Positions 1 through 6,016 are shown, counted from the first letter of the stretch. The stretch is DNA of 6,047 nucleotides from an uncultured Prevotellaceae bacterium (GCA_900313845.1 OMTC01000212.1:1-6047); one strand, 5' to 3'. A program made the numbers and translations. Notes: generated by a model not told the origin, from the sequence alone.

Positions 1-8
1 AATTATGT

Positions 9-123
9 CGGATTGATTTTTGAATTGATTTGATTGGATTTTTGTCAGTTTTTGAGGGCGCATAGCGAGCTATGTAATCGAGAAAAGTGGCAAAAAGACT
101 TCAAATCAAACAAAAAGCAACCG
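9..123. repeat. Long imperfect inverted repeat centred on CATAGC-GA-GCTATG
   Basis: The left arm (9-66) aligns with the reverse complement of the right arm (69-123) over about 58 columns. By hand I count about 41 identities and three one-base gaps. The core at 61-74 is a perfect 6-bp palindrome with a 2-nt loop. Matching blocks outward include TTTT, TTTTTG, TTGATTTGA and a second TTTTTG, and several mismatches would be G-U pairs in RNA. No open frame of convincing length crosses it. It lies in the 250-nt gene-free stretch downstream of trpD, where trpC would normally follow closely. It could be a small non-autonomous repeat (MITE- or REP-like) or a long RNA hairpin acting at the 3' end of the trpD transcript. 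The symmetry is seen directly; the role is unknown. Confidence 0.7.
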
Positions 124-250
124 AAACGAAATCACTTTATATTGGTAGAAATCTTTAAACAGAATTAATAGAACACACCTTAACGAATTTACAAAATTTT
201 TCGTTTTTCCGTACTTTTCCGTTATTATTTTTCACTTTCGTTCTTCGATT

Positions 251-1205
251 TTAAGAATTGATTTCCACAAACTTCTTGAGTGCGGCGAGTGCCTTTCCGC
301 TTTCGATGGAATCGCGAGCTATCTCGATGGATTCTTCAATGCTGAGATTGCGGTCTAGGACACTTATTCCACAGGCAGCATTTGCCAGAATCACATCTTT
401 CTGTGCCCTTGTGCAGGTGTTTTCGAGTACGCTGTCGAAAATCTTCTTTGCTTCCTGAGCCGTAGAACCTCCGTAAATGTCTTCGTGATTCACATAGTTG
501 AGACCTAAGTCCTTCGGTGTAAACACCTTCTCGAAGTTGTTGTTGACGAATTTGAAACCGCTCGTAAGTGATATTTCATCATATCCATCGTAACTGGTGA
601 TAACACCATAATTATCACCGATTTTCTGATGGATATTGGTGTAAAGGCGGAGTTGTGCTTGATTGGCAGTTCCGTGGAGAGAATTCTTAGGATGGCAAGG
701 ATTAACGAGAGGCCCCAGTAAATTGAAACATGTAGGTACTCCCAATGCTTTGCGAGTTGGACCTACGTACTTCATGCCGTAGGCAAAGAGTGGGGCATGG
801 AAATAGCAGATGCCTGCTTCGTCGAGGGAACGACGCATCGTGTCACGATTATCTGTAAACTTTACGCCATGCTCGAGCAATACGGTACTGGCACCGCTCA
901 CGGATGTGCTGGCTCCATTGCCGTGCTTTGAAACCTTGTAGCCTGCTCCAGCAATCACAAATGCTGAGCAAGTGGAAATGTTGAAGGTGTTCTTCTGGTC
1001 ACCACCCGTACCTACGATGTCGAGTGTGTTGTAATCGCTGAGGTCGATGTATTTGCCCGTTTCGAGCAGTCCATCGAATACCCATAAGTAGGGCAGAAAT
1101 TTGGTGCTCGTTGTACTTTTCCTTGGTGATATTCACCATAATCTCTCGAGTGTCTTCACGTGAGAGTTCTTTTCCTTCAATAAGGGTTGCAAGATATTGT
1201 TTCAT
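251..1205 (-). pseudogene. trpD: Anthranilate phosphoribosyltransferase, disrupted by out-of-frame deletion
   Basis: TrpD transfers phosphoribose from PRPP to anthranilate, the second committed step of tryptophan synthesis. The first 41 codons (from 1205, starting MKQYLATLIEG and running to ISALLM) are a normal N-terminus. In that frame the sequence then turns to nonsense and stops at 999-1001. The true continuation is in the +1 frame from about 1078 (FDGLLETGKYIDLSDYN), followed by the PRPP-binding GTGGD, then NTFNIST, KHGN, SVSGAS, the DE pair in YDGYDEISL that binds metal, and a normal C-terminus ending at 251. In relatives about 13 residues with an MRGIT-like segment separate ISALLM from the FRDGLL-type motif; they are absent here. 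The 955-nt span plus 41 nt would encode 331 residues, the usual TrpD length, so a loss of about 41 nt fits. The second frame has no convincing start of its own. A real null allele is my preferred reading; an assembly error is the alternative. Confidence 0.88.
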
Positions 1206-1226
1206 ATTTTTGAGTTTTTATGTTTA

Positions 1227-1260
1227 TTTTTCACTTTTCATTTTTCACTTTTCACTTTTA
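1227..1260. repeat. Perfect 14-bp tandem repeat in trpG-trpD spacer
   Basis: TTTTTCACTTTTCA occurs twice in tandem with no mismatch (1227-1240 and 1241-1254), followed by a partial third unit, CTTTTA, that contains the trpG stop codon (1258-1260). On the transcribed strand this is a purine-rich AAAAGTGA-type stretch ahead of the trpD start at 1205. Fragments of the same wording occur in other spacers (229-238 and 3266-3279). Replication slippage could change the trpG-trpD distance. No function can be read from it. Confidence 0.75.
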
Positions 1261-1854
1261 TTGTTTCAACCAATTCTGAATGATTTGTTTTCCATCAGGT
1301 GTCAGTACGCTTTCGGGATGGTATTGAATGCCACGAATGTCGAATGACTTGTGGCGCATCGACATGATGTAGCCTTCGTCGCTCACACTTGTCACTTCCA
1401 AACAATCAGGGAATCCTTCCTGACTCACTACCCACGAATGATAGCGTCCCACCTCTATCTTTTGAGGAAGCCCTTCGAAAATGTAGTCCTTCTGAATGAT
1501 GGTTGCTGGTGTTGCAACACCATGAAACACACTATCGAGGTTGGTAAGTTGTCCTCCAAATGCCTCTCCGATGGCTTGATGTCCGAGGCACACACCGAGA
1601 ATGGGTTTCTTACCAGCGTAGTTGCGAATCACGTCGAGTAGGAATCCTGCTTCGGACGGAATGCCAGGACCTGGAGAAAGTATAATCTTATCGAATGCTT
1701 CCAGTCGCTCCATCTGAAACTTGTCGTTTCTGAAAACCTTCACTTCTGCTCCTAATTCTTTCACAAGGTGGGAAAGATTATACGTGAAGCTATCGTAGTT
1801 ATCAATGATTGCGATTCTTTTCATATCCATTTTCTTGTTTTTGAAGTCTATCAT
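1258..1854 (-). CDS. trpG: Anthranilate synthase component II (glutamine amidotransferase)
   Basis: This is a class I glutaminase that frees ammonia from glutamine and passes it to TrpE for anthranilate formation from chorismate, in the cytoplasm. From the ATG at 1854 it has 198 residues. The N-terminal IIDNYDSFTYNL, the oxyanion-loop SPGPG, the nucleophile in GVCLGHQ (Cys89) and the His179/Glu181 pair in HPES are all present, so the triad is complete. The ATG shares its A with the trpE TGA stop (TGATG), which favours this start and translational coupling. However, the usual family start (MKRIAIIDN) lies 10 codons further in at 1824, so a shorter protein is possible; a TTG at 1857 could also initiate. 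PabA of folate synthesis belongs to the same family. The position between trpE and trpD makes TrpG the better name, although some such subunits serve both enzymes. Confidence 0.95.
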   Translation of the reverse strand: MIDFKNKKMDMKRIAIIDNYDSFTYNLSHLVKELGAEVKVFRNDKFQMERLEAFDKIILSPGPGIPSEAGFLLDVIRNYAGKKPILGVCLGHQAIGEAFGGQLTNLDSVFHGVATPATIIQKDYIFEGLPQKIEVGRYHSWVVSQEGFPDCLEVTSVSDEGYIMSMRHKSFDIRGIQYHPESVLTPDGKQIIQNWLKQ

Positions 1855-3251
1855 CAAATCCTTTCAGCCATTTCAATAGCTTTTCTCAGTGCTCCAAGTT
1901 TGTTGTTCACTTCCTGCAATTCGTATTCTTCATTACTCTTTGCAACAATACCACCACCTGCTTGGAACCACAGCTCGTTGTTACGGCTTACGAAGGTACG
2001 AATCGTGATGGCTTGATTGAGAGAACCATTGAATCCGATGAAACCGATGCATCCTCCGTATGCACCTCGATTGTGAGGCTCATACTCTGAAATGAGTTGC
2101 ATGGCTCTCACTTTCGGAGCACCCGAAAGTGTGCCAGCGGGGAAGGTGTCGATAAACGCTTTGATTGGGTCGGCTCCTTCGTCCAGTTCTCCACTCACTC
2201 GGCTCACCAAATGAATGACATGGGAATAATACTGCATATCCTTGTAGAAGTCCACTTTCACATGGTGGCAATTCCTACTTAAATCATTTCTCGCCAAATC
2301 CACCAGCATCACATGTTCGGCATTTTCCTTCGGATCATTCTTCAGATAGAGCGCATTCTTTCTGTCCTGCTCAGGATTCCCTGTGCGCTTGGTTGTACCT
2401 GCAATAGGGTCGATATAGGCTCTTTTTCCCTCGATTCGGCAATGAGTCTCAGGTGAAGAACCAAAGATGCGGAATCCTCCGAAATCGAAATAAAATAAAT
2501 AAGGAGAAGGATTGATGCTACGCAAAGCACGATAGAGTTTGAAGTCATCGCCCTCATATCCTTGTATGAATCGGCGAGAAAGCACAATCTGGAATACATC
2601 CCCACGAAGGCAATGCTGAATACCCTTGCGGATATTTGCCTTGTGCTCTTCGTCCGTGAGGGTGGAAGTGAAGTTACCTACGGGATGGAACTCAAAGCTC
2701 TGCACCTTCCGATTGAGGATGTCGCTTTCTAATTGGTCCAAATCATCTTCCTCACCTTCTTCCATCAGTTCAATGATAATGAGTTCGTTACGGAAGTGGT
2801 CGAACACGATGACATCCTTGTAGAGAATATATAACATGTCGGGGGCATCGTTCTTCTCCTGAGTTTCATCCTTCACGTTGATATTCTCAAAATATCTCAC
2901 TGCATTGAAGGAAGTGTAACCAAACAGTCCACAGTACTCAGCGTTTTCTCCTTCGATGGAAAATTCATGGAGAAAATCATTGATTGCCTTATCCGAAAGA
3001 TAATGCTCATTCACTTCGTGCTCGGTTTTTCTTCCGTCAGGGAATTGAGCCACAGCCTTCCCATGTTCGATGCCGATACTGGCAATAGGGTGCACAGCAA
3101 TGAAGGATTTGGAATTTTCTCCACCATGATAATCGGAACTTTCCATCAATGCGGACTGAGGGTAATCGTCCCTCAATTTCATATATGTGCCTACAGGAGT
3201 GGTGAGATCTCCTAATATCTTTTTTGATACGGTATGATATTTATACAACAT
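1854..3251 (-). CDS. trpE: Anthranilate synthase component I
   Basis: TrpE is the synthase subunit that, with ammonia from TrpG, converts chorismate to anthranilate and pyruvate, the entry step of the pathway. The 465-residue protein has an N-terminal regulatory half and a C-terminal chorismate-binding domain. Visible motifs include ALMESS (about 34-39, matching the LLES feedback element), NPSPYLFYF (247-255, the NPSPY hallmark of tryptophan-sensitive TrpE), FGSSPE (263-268), DPIAGTTKRTG (281-291), VDLARNDLSR (317-326), YSHVIHLVS (342-350, including the expected catalytic histidine), AGTLSGAPKVRAM (372-384) and AGGGIVAKSNEEYE (431-444). Retention of ESS and NPSPY suggests feedback inhibition by tryptophan (inference). 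PabB and isochorismate synthases share the fold, but these motifs and the neighbours point to TrpE. Its stop overlaps the trpG start by one base. The start MLYKYHTVSKK fits the family length. Confidence 0.97.
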   Translation of the reverse strand: MLYKYHTVSKKILGDLTTPVGTYMKLRDDYPQSALMESSDYHGGENSKSFIAVHPIASIGIEHGKAVAQFPDGRKTEHEVNEHYLSDKAINDFLHEFSIEGENAEYCGLFGYTSFNAVRYFENINVKDETQEKNDAPDMLYILYKDVIVFDHFRNELIIIELMEEGEEDDLDQLESDILNRKVQSFEFHPVGNFTSTLTDEEHKANIRKGIQHCLRGDVFQIVLSRRFIQGYEGDDFKLYRALRSINPSPYLFYFDFGGFRIFGSSPETHCRIEGKRAYIDPIAGTTKRTGNPEQDRKNALYLKNDPKENAEHVMLVDLARNDLSRNCHHVKVDFYKDMQYYSHVIHLVSRVSGELDEGADPIKAFIDTFPAGTLSGAPKVRAMQLISEYEPHNRGAYGGCIGFIGFNGSLNQAITIRTFVSRNNELWFQAGGGIVAKSNEEYELQEVNNKLGALRKAIEMAERI

Positions 3252-3281
3252 AATCTTGTGTTTTTATTTTTACTTTTCATT

Positions 3282-3321
3282 CTACTCCCCTCGCCTTTTG
3301 GAGAGGGGTTGGGGGTGAGGC
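3282..3321. repeat. REP-like GC hairpin, copy 1, in trpB-trpE spacer
   Basis: CTACTCCCCTC begins a hairpin: CCCCTC (3287-3292) and CC pair with GG and GAGGGG (3303-3308) around a TTTT loop. It is followed by the G-rich tail TTGGGGGTGAGGC. It matches the copy at 4659-4698 without gaps, the differences lying mainly in the loop and inner stem. It fills most of the 73-nt spacer between trpB and trpE. In the minus-strand transcript the hairpin is not followed by a U tract, so it is a poor intrinsic terminator; it could affect mRNA stability or the relative output of trpB and trpE (inference). Confidence 0.85.
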
Positions 3322-3324
3322 CTT

Positions 3325-4581
3325 TTACTTTTGATTTATCACTTTCAAATACGTTTCCATATCCTTGTCGCCTCGTCCGCTCACGGTGAGTACTACCACG
3401 TCATCTTTCTTGAATTGCATTTTAGGTAGTGCTCCGAGTGCGTGGGCTGATTCCAGAGCGGGGATGATACCCTCCATGCGGGTAAGTTCGAAAGCAGCTG
3501 CCAATGCCTCGTCGTCGTTCACTGCAAGCACCTTTGCGCGTCCCGTCTGGTACAGGTTGCAGTGGATAGGACCCGTGCCAGGATAATCGAGTCCTGCACT
3601 GATGGAATATGGTTCCACGATCTGTCCATCCTCTGTTTGCATCAATTTGATACGAGAGCCATGCAGGATGCCATCCGTTCCGATTTGCATGGATGCAGCT
3701 GTCTGCCCCGTTTCAATGCCGAGTCCACCTGCTTCTGCCAACACTATCTTCACGCGTTCATTATTTAAATAGTGGTAGATGGTGCCAGCGGCATTTGAAC
3801 CACCACCCACGCATGCCATCAGATAATCAGGGTAATCTCTTCCAATCTTTTCTTCCAACTGCCATTTGATTTCCTCCGAAATCACACTCTGCAGCCGAGC
3901 CACCATGTCGGGATAAGGGTGAGGACCTACCGTGCTTCCTATTATATAAAAGGTGTCGGCAGGGTGGCAACACCAATCACGGATTGCCTCGTTCGTCGCA
4001 TCCTTCAGTGTCATGTTGCCCGAAGTGACAGGATGCACCTCTGCCCCCAGCATCTTCATGCGTTCCACGTTTGGGCGCTGGCGCTCCACATCAGTAGCAC
4101 CCATATACACCGTGCATGGCATATTCATCAGTGCGCAAGCCGTAGCAGTAGCCACGCCATGCTGTCCAGCACCCGTTTCGGCAATGATACGAGTCTTTCC
4201 CATCTTCTTTGCTACGAGAATTTGTCCCAGCGAATTGTTGATTTTGTGAGCACCCGTGTGGTTCAGGTCTTCCCGTTTCAGATAGAGCTGACAGCCATAC
4301 TTCTCACTCATTCGCTTGGCAAAATAGAGTGGGGAAGGGCGACCCACATAATCCCGAAGCAGCGTGTGGAATTCCTTTTTGAATTCCTCGCTTTCGATGA
4401 TAGGCAGATAAGCCTTCTGCAAGTTCTCCACGGTTTTATACAGAATCTCAGGCACGTAAGCACCTCCATAGTTCCCATAGAAACCGTTCTCATCCACAGA
4501 AAAATGATTCACGTTCTCGGTTTGCTTCTCACTCTCCTTCAGAGCGTCAGCGTCATTTGCGAAATACTTCTTTTTCATCAT
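3325..4581 (-). CDS. trpB: Tryptophan synthase beta chain
   Basis: TrpB is the PLP-dependent beta subunit that joins indole, channelled from TrpA, to serine to make tryptophan. It has 418 residues. The core shows YGNYGGAYVPE (35-45), the PLP Schiff-base lysine in HKINN (Lys113), the catalytic glutamate in AETGAGQHG (Glu135), the phosphate-cradle GGGSNAAG (259-266), LDYPGTGPIH (331-340) and the terminal cofactor-ring serine in SGRGDKD (Ser401). It is a TrpB1-type enzyme expected to work with TrpA, which is not in the window. The N-terminus is odd: about 25 hydrophilic residues (MMKKKYFANDADALK and on) precede the FSVDENGFYG stretch where relatives begin. No later ATG lies between, so the extension is probably real. 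As first trp gene it sets the Bacteroidota order trpB-E-G-D. No clear promoter is visible in the spacer upstream. Confidence 0.97.
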   Translation of the reverse strand: MMKKKYFANDADALKESEKQTENVNHFSVDENGFYGNYGGAYVPEILYKTVENLQKAYLPIIESEEFKKEFHTLLRDYVGRPSPLYFAKRMSEKYGCQLYLKREDLNHTGAHKINNSLGQILVAKKMGKTRIIAETGAGQHGVATATACALMNMPCTVYMGATDVERQRPNVERMKMLGAEVHPVTSGNMTLKDATNEAIRDWCCHPADTFYIIGSTVGPHPYPDMVARLQSVISEEIKWQLEEKIGRDYPDYLMACVGGGSNAAGTIYHYLNNERVKIVLAEAGGLGIETGQTAASMQIGTDGILHGSRIKLMQTEDGQIVEPYSISAGLDYPGTGPIHCNLYQTGRAKVLAVNDDEALAAAFELTRMEGIIPALESAHALGALPKMQFKKDDVVVLTVSGRGDKDMETYLKVINQK

Positions 4582-4658
4582 ATATAGTATTTTTAGAAAT
4601 TTAAAATTAATAATTAAAAATTAAAACTAAAATCCTCTCCGCCCCCGTTCCCTTCTAT
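4582..4658 (-). other. AT-rich leader upstream of trpB, no clear promoter
   Basis: Next to the trpB start this stretch is nearly all A and T, made of overlapping TTTTAATT-like units, and becomes GC-rich towards the REP pair. I looked for TAnnTTTG with TTG 19-21 bp upstream and found only partial matches (for example TAGTTTTA) without a -33 partner. I see no leader peptide rich in Trp codons and no hairpin followed by a T run, so the sequence does not show classical attenuation. The operon promoter may lie here in a degenerate form, or transcription may come through from the upstream gene. Confidence 0.4.
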
Positions 4659-4698
4659 CTACTCCCCTCCCCCCTCGGGGAGGGGCTGGGGGTGAGGC
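4659..4698. repeat. REP-like GC hairpin, copy 2, upstream of trpB
   Basis: CCCCTCCCC (4664-4672) and GGGGAGGGG (4677-4685) form a perfect 9-bp stem around a CCTC loop, followed by the tail CTGGGGGTGAGGC. It begins with the same CTACTCCCCTC as copy 1 and lies in the same orientation. The plus strand carries clustered G runs. Short hairpins with a fixed one-sided tail are typical of bacterial REP elements spread by RAYT-type transposases; whether this genome has such an enzyme cannot be seen here. Confidence 0.87.
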
Positions 4699-4702
4699 TT
4701 CT

Positions 4703-4736
4703 TCTCTCCCCCTCGGGGGAGCTGGCTGGGGGCTTC
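4703..4736. repeat. REP-like hairpin, copy 3, diverged, next to a stop codon
   Basis: CTCCCCC (4706-4712) pairs with GGGGGAG (4715-4721) around a TC loop, followed by a tail containing CTGGGGG and CTTCTT that resembles the end of copy 2. It lacks the GTGAGG part of the tail. It follows copy 2 after 4 nt in the same orientation and touches the TAA (4737-4739) of the upstream gene, an arrangement like a REP doublet. In the minus-strand transcript the two hairpins come directly after that stop and could protect the 3' end. Confidence 0.75.
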
Positions 4737-5266
4737 TTATTTTTTCCCTTCAATCGCCAGCCTCTTGATATACTCCTGATTTTGAGCCAAGCAACTCGCA
4801 ATCCTGTTATTCAGATTGTAGAACTCCTGCTGCACCCGATACGGGTCCGCAATCGGAATCTCCATATAGCACTGAATGCAATCCTTGTTCGCCATCACCT
4901 TCGCCGTTTCGTCGTTGAGCAACTTCCTCCCCATCGCCTTCGGAATCTTCGCCTTCTGGTCAATCGTCCTCACCAAGTTTCCCACCTGTTCCAGGATGTC
5001 CGCAGCAGGGTCAGCCGAATTCGCGGGCACCATAGCCGTCACTCGATACTGCGGATTCTTCTCTTCGTCCGCTTCAGCATCGTCTGACACTTGCTCGGGT
5101 CCGTCTCAGGCCAGCGCACATCAATGTCCTGTGATTCATAGATCGTCACGTGCGCCCGTCCCTTTCTAACAATGGCACCCTCAGCTGCCTGACGAATCAC
5201 CTTCACTTCCTCGTCATCCTCGACAATCCGAATCGCAGGAGCGACATAATCTTTCTTCTTATCCAT
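4737..5266 (-). pseudogene. Unknown protein, coding frame interrupted by a probable 1-nt loss
   Basis: I do not recognise this family. The first frame starts at 5266 (MDKKKDYVAPAIRIVEDDEEV), 88 nt downstream of a good promoter. It reads sensibly to residue 54 (DVRWPET), then ends 21 residues later in a very basic tail (KRTKRRIRS, stop at 5039) that looks out of frame. The -1 frame is closed by TGA just before this point, then opens as GPEQVSDDAEADEEKN and continues as YRVTAMVPANSADPAADILEQVG to a terminal KRLAIEGKK. One added G in the GACGGACC at about 5101-5105 would join them into about 175 residues: a lysine-rich start, an acidic linker near 55-70, then a mixed helical domain with NDETAKVMANK and YNLNNRIASCLAQNQEYIKRL. 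No slippery heptamer is visible, so programmed frameshifting is unlikely. Alternatively these are two overlapping genes, the second starting at a GTG at 5090. There is no signal peptide or membrane segment. Confidence 0.6.
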
Positions 5267-5353
5267 ATTGAAAAAAAAATAAAATGAAAAAATAAATGAA
5301 TAACCTCGTCGTTCAGACTTGGGTGGCCACCGTCGTTCTGATTTTCGACACTG

Positions 5354-5383
5354 CAAATGTAGGCACAAAAAATCCCTTCTCAA
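5354..5383 (-). promoter_or_regulatory. Bacteroidota-type promoter for the 5266 gene
   Basis: On the minus strand TACATTTG (5361 down to 5354) matches the -7 consensus TAnnTTTG exactly, and TTG at 5383-5381 matches the core of the -33 element with 19 bp between, as expected for the primary sigma factor of this phylum. Transcription would begin near 5347, leaving an untranslated leader of about 80 nt that ends in a U-rich stretch just ahead of the ATG at 5266. The -33 element lies inside the second arm of the terminator of the upstream gene. Confidence 0.75.
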
Positions 5384-5402
5384 TCGCTTGGATTGAAAAG
5401 GG
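5367..5402 (-). terminator. Intrinsic terminator of the 5444-6016 gene
   Basis: In the transcribed strand CCCTTTTCAATC (5402-5391), a 5-nt loop CAAGC, and GATTGAGAAGGG (5385-5374) form a 12-position stem with one mismatch, followed by ATTTTTT (5373-5367). The stem starts about 40 nt after the stop codon at 5444. On the plus strand no T run follows, so it acts for minus-strand transcription only. Confidence 0.88.
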
Positions 5403-5443
5403 AATGAATTGGGAAAAACTTGGGAAAACTCTGGAAAATCCCC

Positions 5444-6016
5444 CTATTCCGTACCTACCATCTTCTGGATTTCTCTGTCTAACTCATTTGCCACATTCAG
5501 GCATTCATCAAACAGACTCTTCTCCTCAGGACGCGGCTCGTAAGTAGGCCACGACCGAAGCGGTTCCTGCATGAATTTCGAATCTTTCCTCTTCCGTACA
5601 TTCTCATACTTGCACTCTATCTCCAGCCTCTCAGGATAAGCCAGCCCAGCCAGTTTCTTGCAACACGTTTCCACGTCGCGCGGAAAGGAATGCATCCAGC
5701 CCAGGTAATGGCACACACCCAGCCACCCCTGATATGACTTCAGCGCCTTGCCCTTACCATTGATATGGCAGATGGCACGCGCTATCATCTCCTCCGTCAC
5801 CACGCGCTTACGTTGCGCAGCAGTCCCCATCTTGGCATCATTCGTGCCATAGTAGTTATTTGTCTGATTGATGGTGACAGGCTTATCGCTCACCACCACG
5901 TTCTGATTGTCGTGAATATTGATTTCCATGTACTTCTTCCTTTGTTCTTGTTCTATATGTTGATGAATCACCACCTTGCACCCATTAGCAAAGTTCCAAT
6001 AGTTATATACTGCCAT
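5444..6016 (-). CDS. Unknown protein with N-terminal Asn-rich NNYYG segment
   Basis: I do not recognise the family. The longest reading from 6016 has 190 residues. A second start at 5929 (MEINIHDNQNVVV, 161 residues) follows a purine-rich AAAGGAAG at suitable distance. An in-frame TGA sits just before the 6016 ATG. From the second start there is a strand-prone, Asn-rich segment ending in TINQTNNYYG (48-57 of the long form), a lysine/arginine-rich join, a likely helical domain (about 72-127) with CHINGKGK, YQGWLGVCHYLGW and an unusual CC pair, and a charged C-terminal helix (164-187). No signal peptide, membrane span or known catalytic motif is visible. VNNYxG-like N-termini occur in many Bacteroidota accessory and phage-like proteins, which is only a hint. 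It has its own terminator and is not part of the trp operon. The sequence looks more GC-rich than the trp genes. Confidence 0.7.
   Translation of the reverse strand: MAVYNYWNFANGCKVVIHQHIEQEQRKKYMEINIHDNQNVVVSDKPVTINQTNNYYGTNDAKMGTAAQRKRVVTEEMIARAICHINGKGKALKSYQGWLGVCHYLGWMHSFPRDVETCCKKLAGLAYPERLEIECKYENVRKRKDSKFMQEPLRSWPTYEPRPEEKSLFDECLNVANELDREIQKMVGTE

Noticed and set aside
34..165. Plus-strand open frame of about 43 codons (contains RAHSELCNREKW) across the inverted repeat
   Set aside because: It has no ATG start, it runs straight through the palindromic element, and its Lys/Asn-rich end reflects the AT-rich DNA.
182..208. AACGAA / TTCGTT hairpin with T run on the plus strand, as a terminator
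   Set aside because: The stem has only 6 AT-rich pairs with a 12-nt loop, and no plus-strand gene ends nearby.
251..958. A separate short TrpD-like gene starting at GTG 958
   Set aside because: The GTG is the valine codon of FVIAGAG, and the frame stays open with good TrpD sequence upstream to about 1078; it is half of a broken gene.
3919..4587. 222-codon plus-strand open frame opposite trpB
   Set aside because: It is antisense to a fully conserved TrpB, and its His/Arg/Ser-rich translation with no motifs is a shadow of that gene.
3282..4736. The three GC hairpins as a CRISPR-like array
   Set aside because: Spacing is irregular (over 1.3 kb, then 4 nt), there are no spacers of even length, and a gene lies between copies.
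5039..5107. Programmed -1 ribosomal frameshift in the unknown gene
   Set aside because: There is no X-XXY-YYZ slippery site or stable downstream structure in the GAGACGGACC region; a lost base is simpler.
5039..5383. Longer 114-residue reading of the first frame, starting at 5383
   Set aside because: That start lies inside the terminator stem and upstream of the promoter -7 element; the MDKKK start at 5266 fits the transcript.
5989..5996. GAACTTTG on the minus strand as a -7 promoter element for the 5444-6016 gene
   Set aside because: The first base departs from TAnnTTTG, and no TTG lies 19-21 bp upstream.
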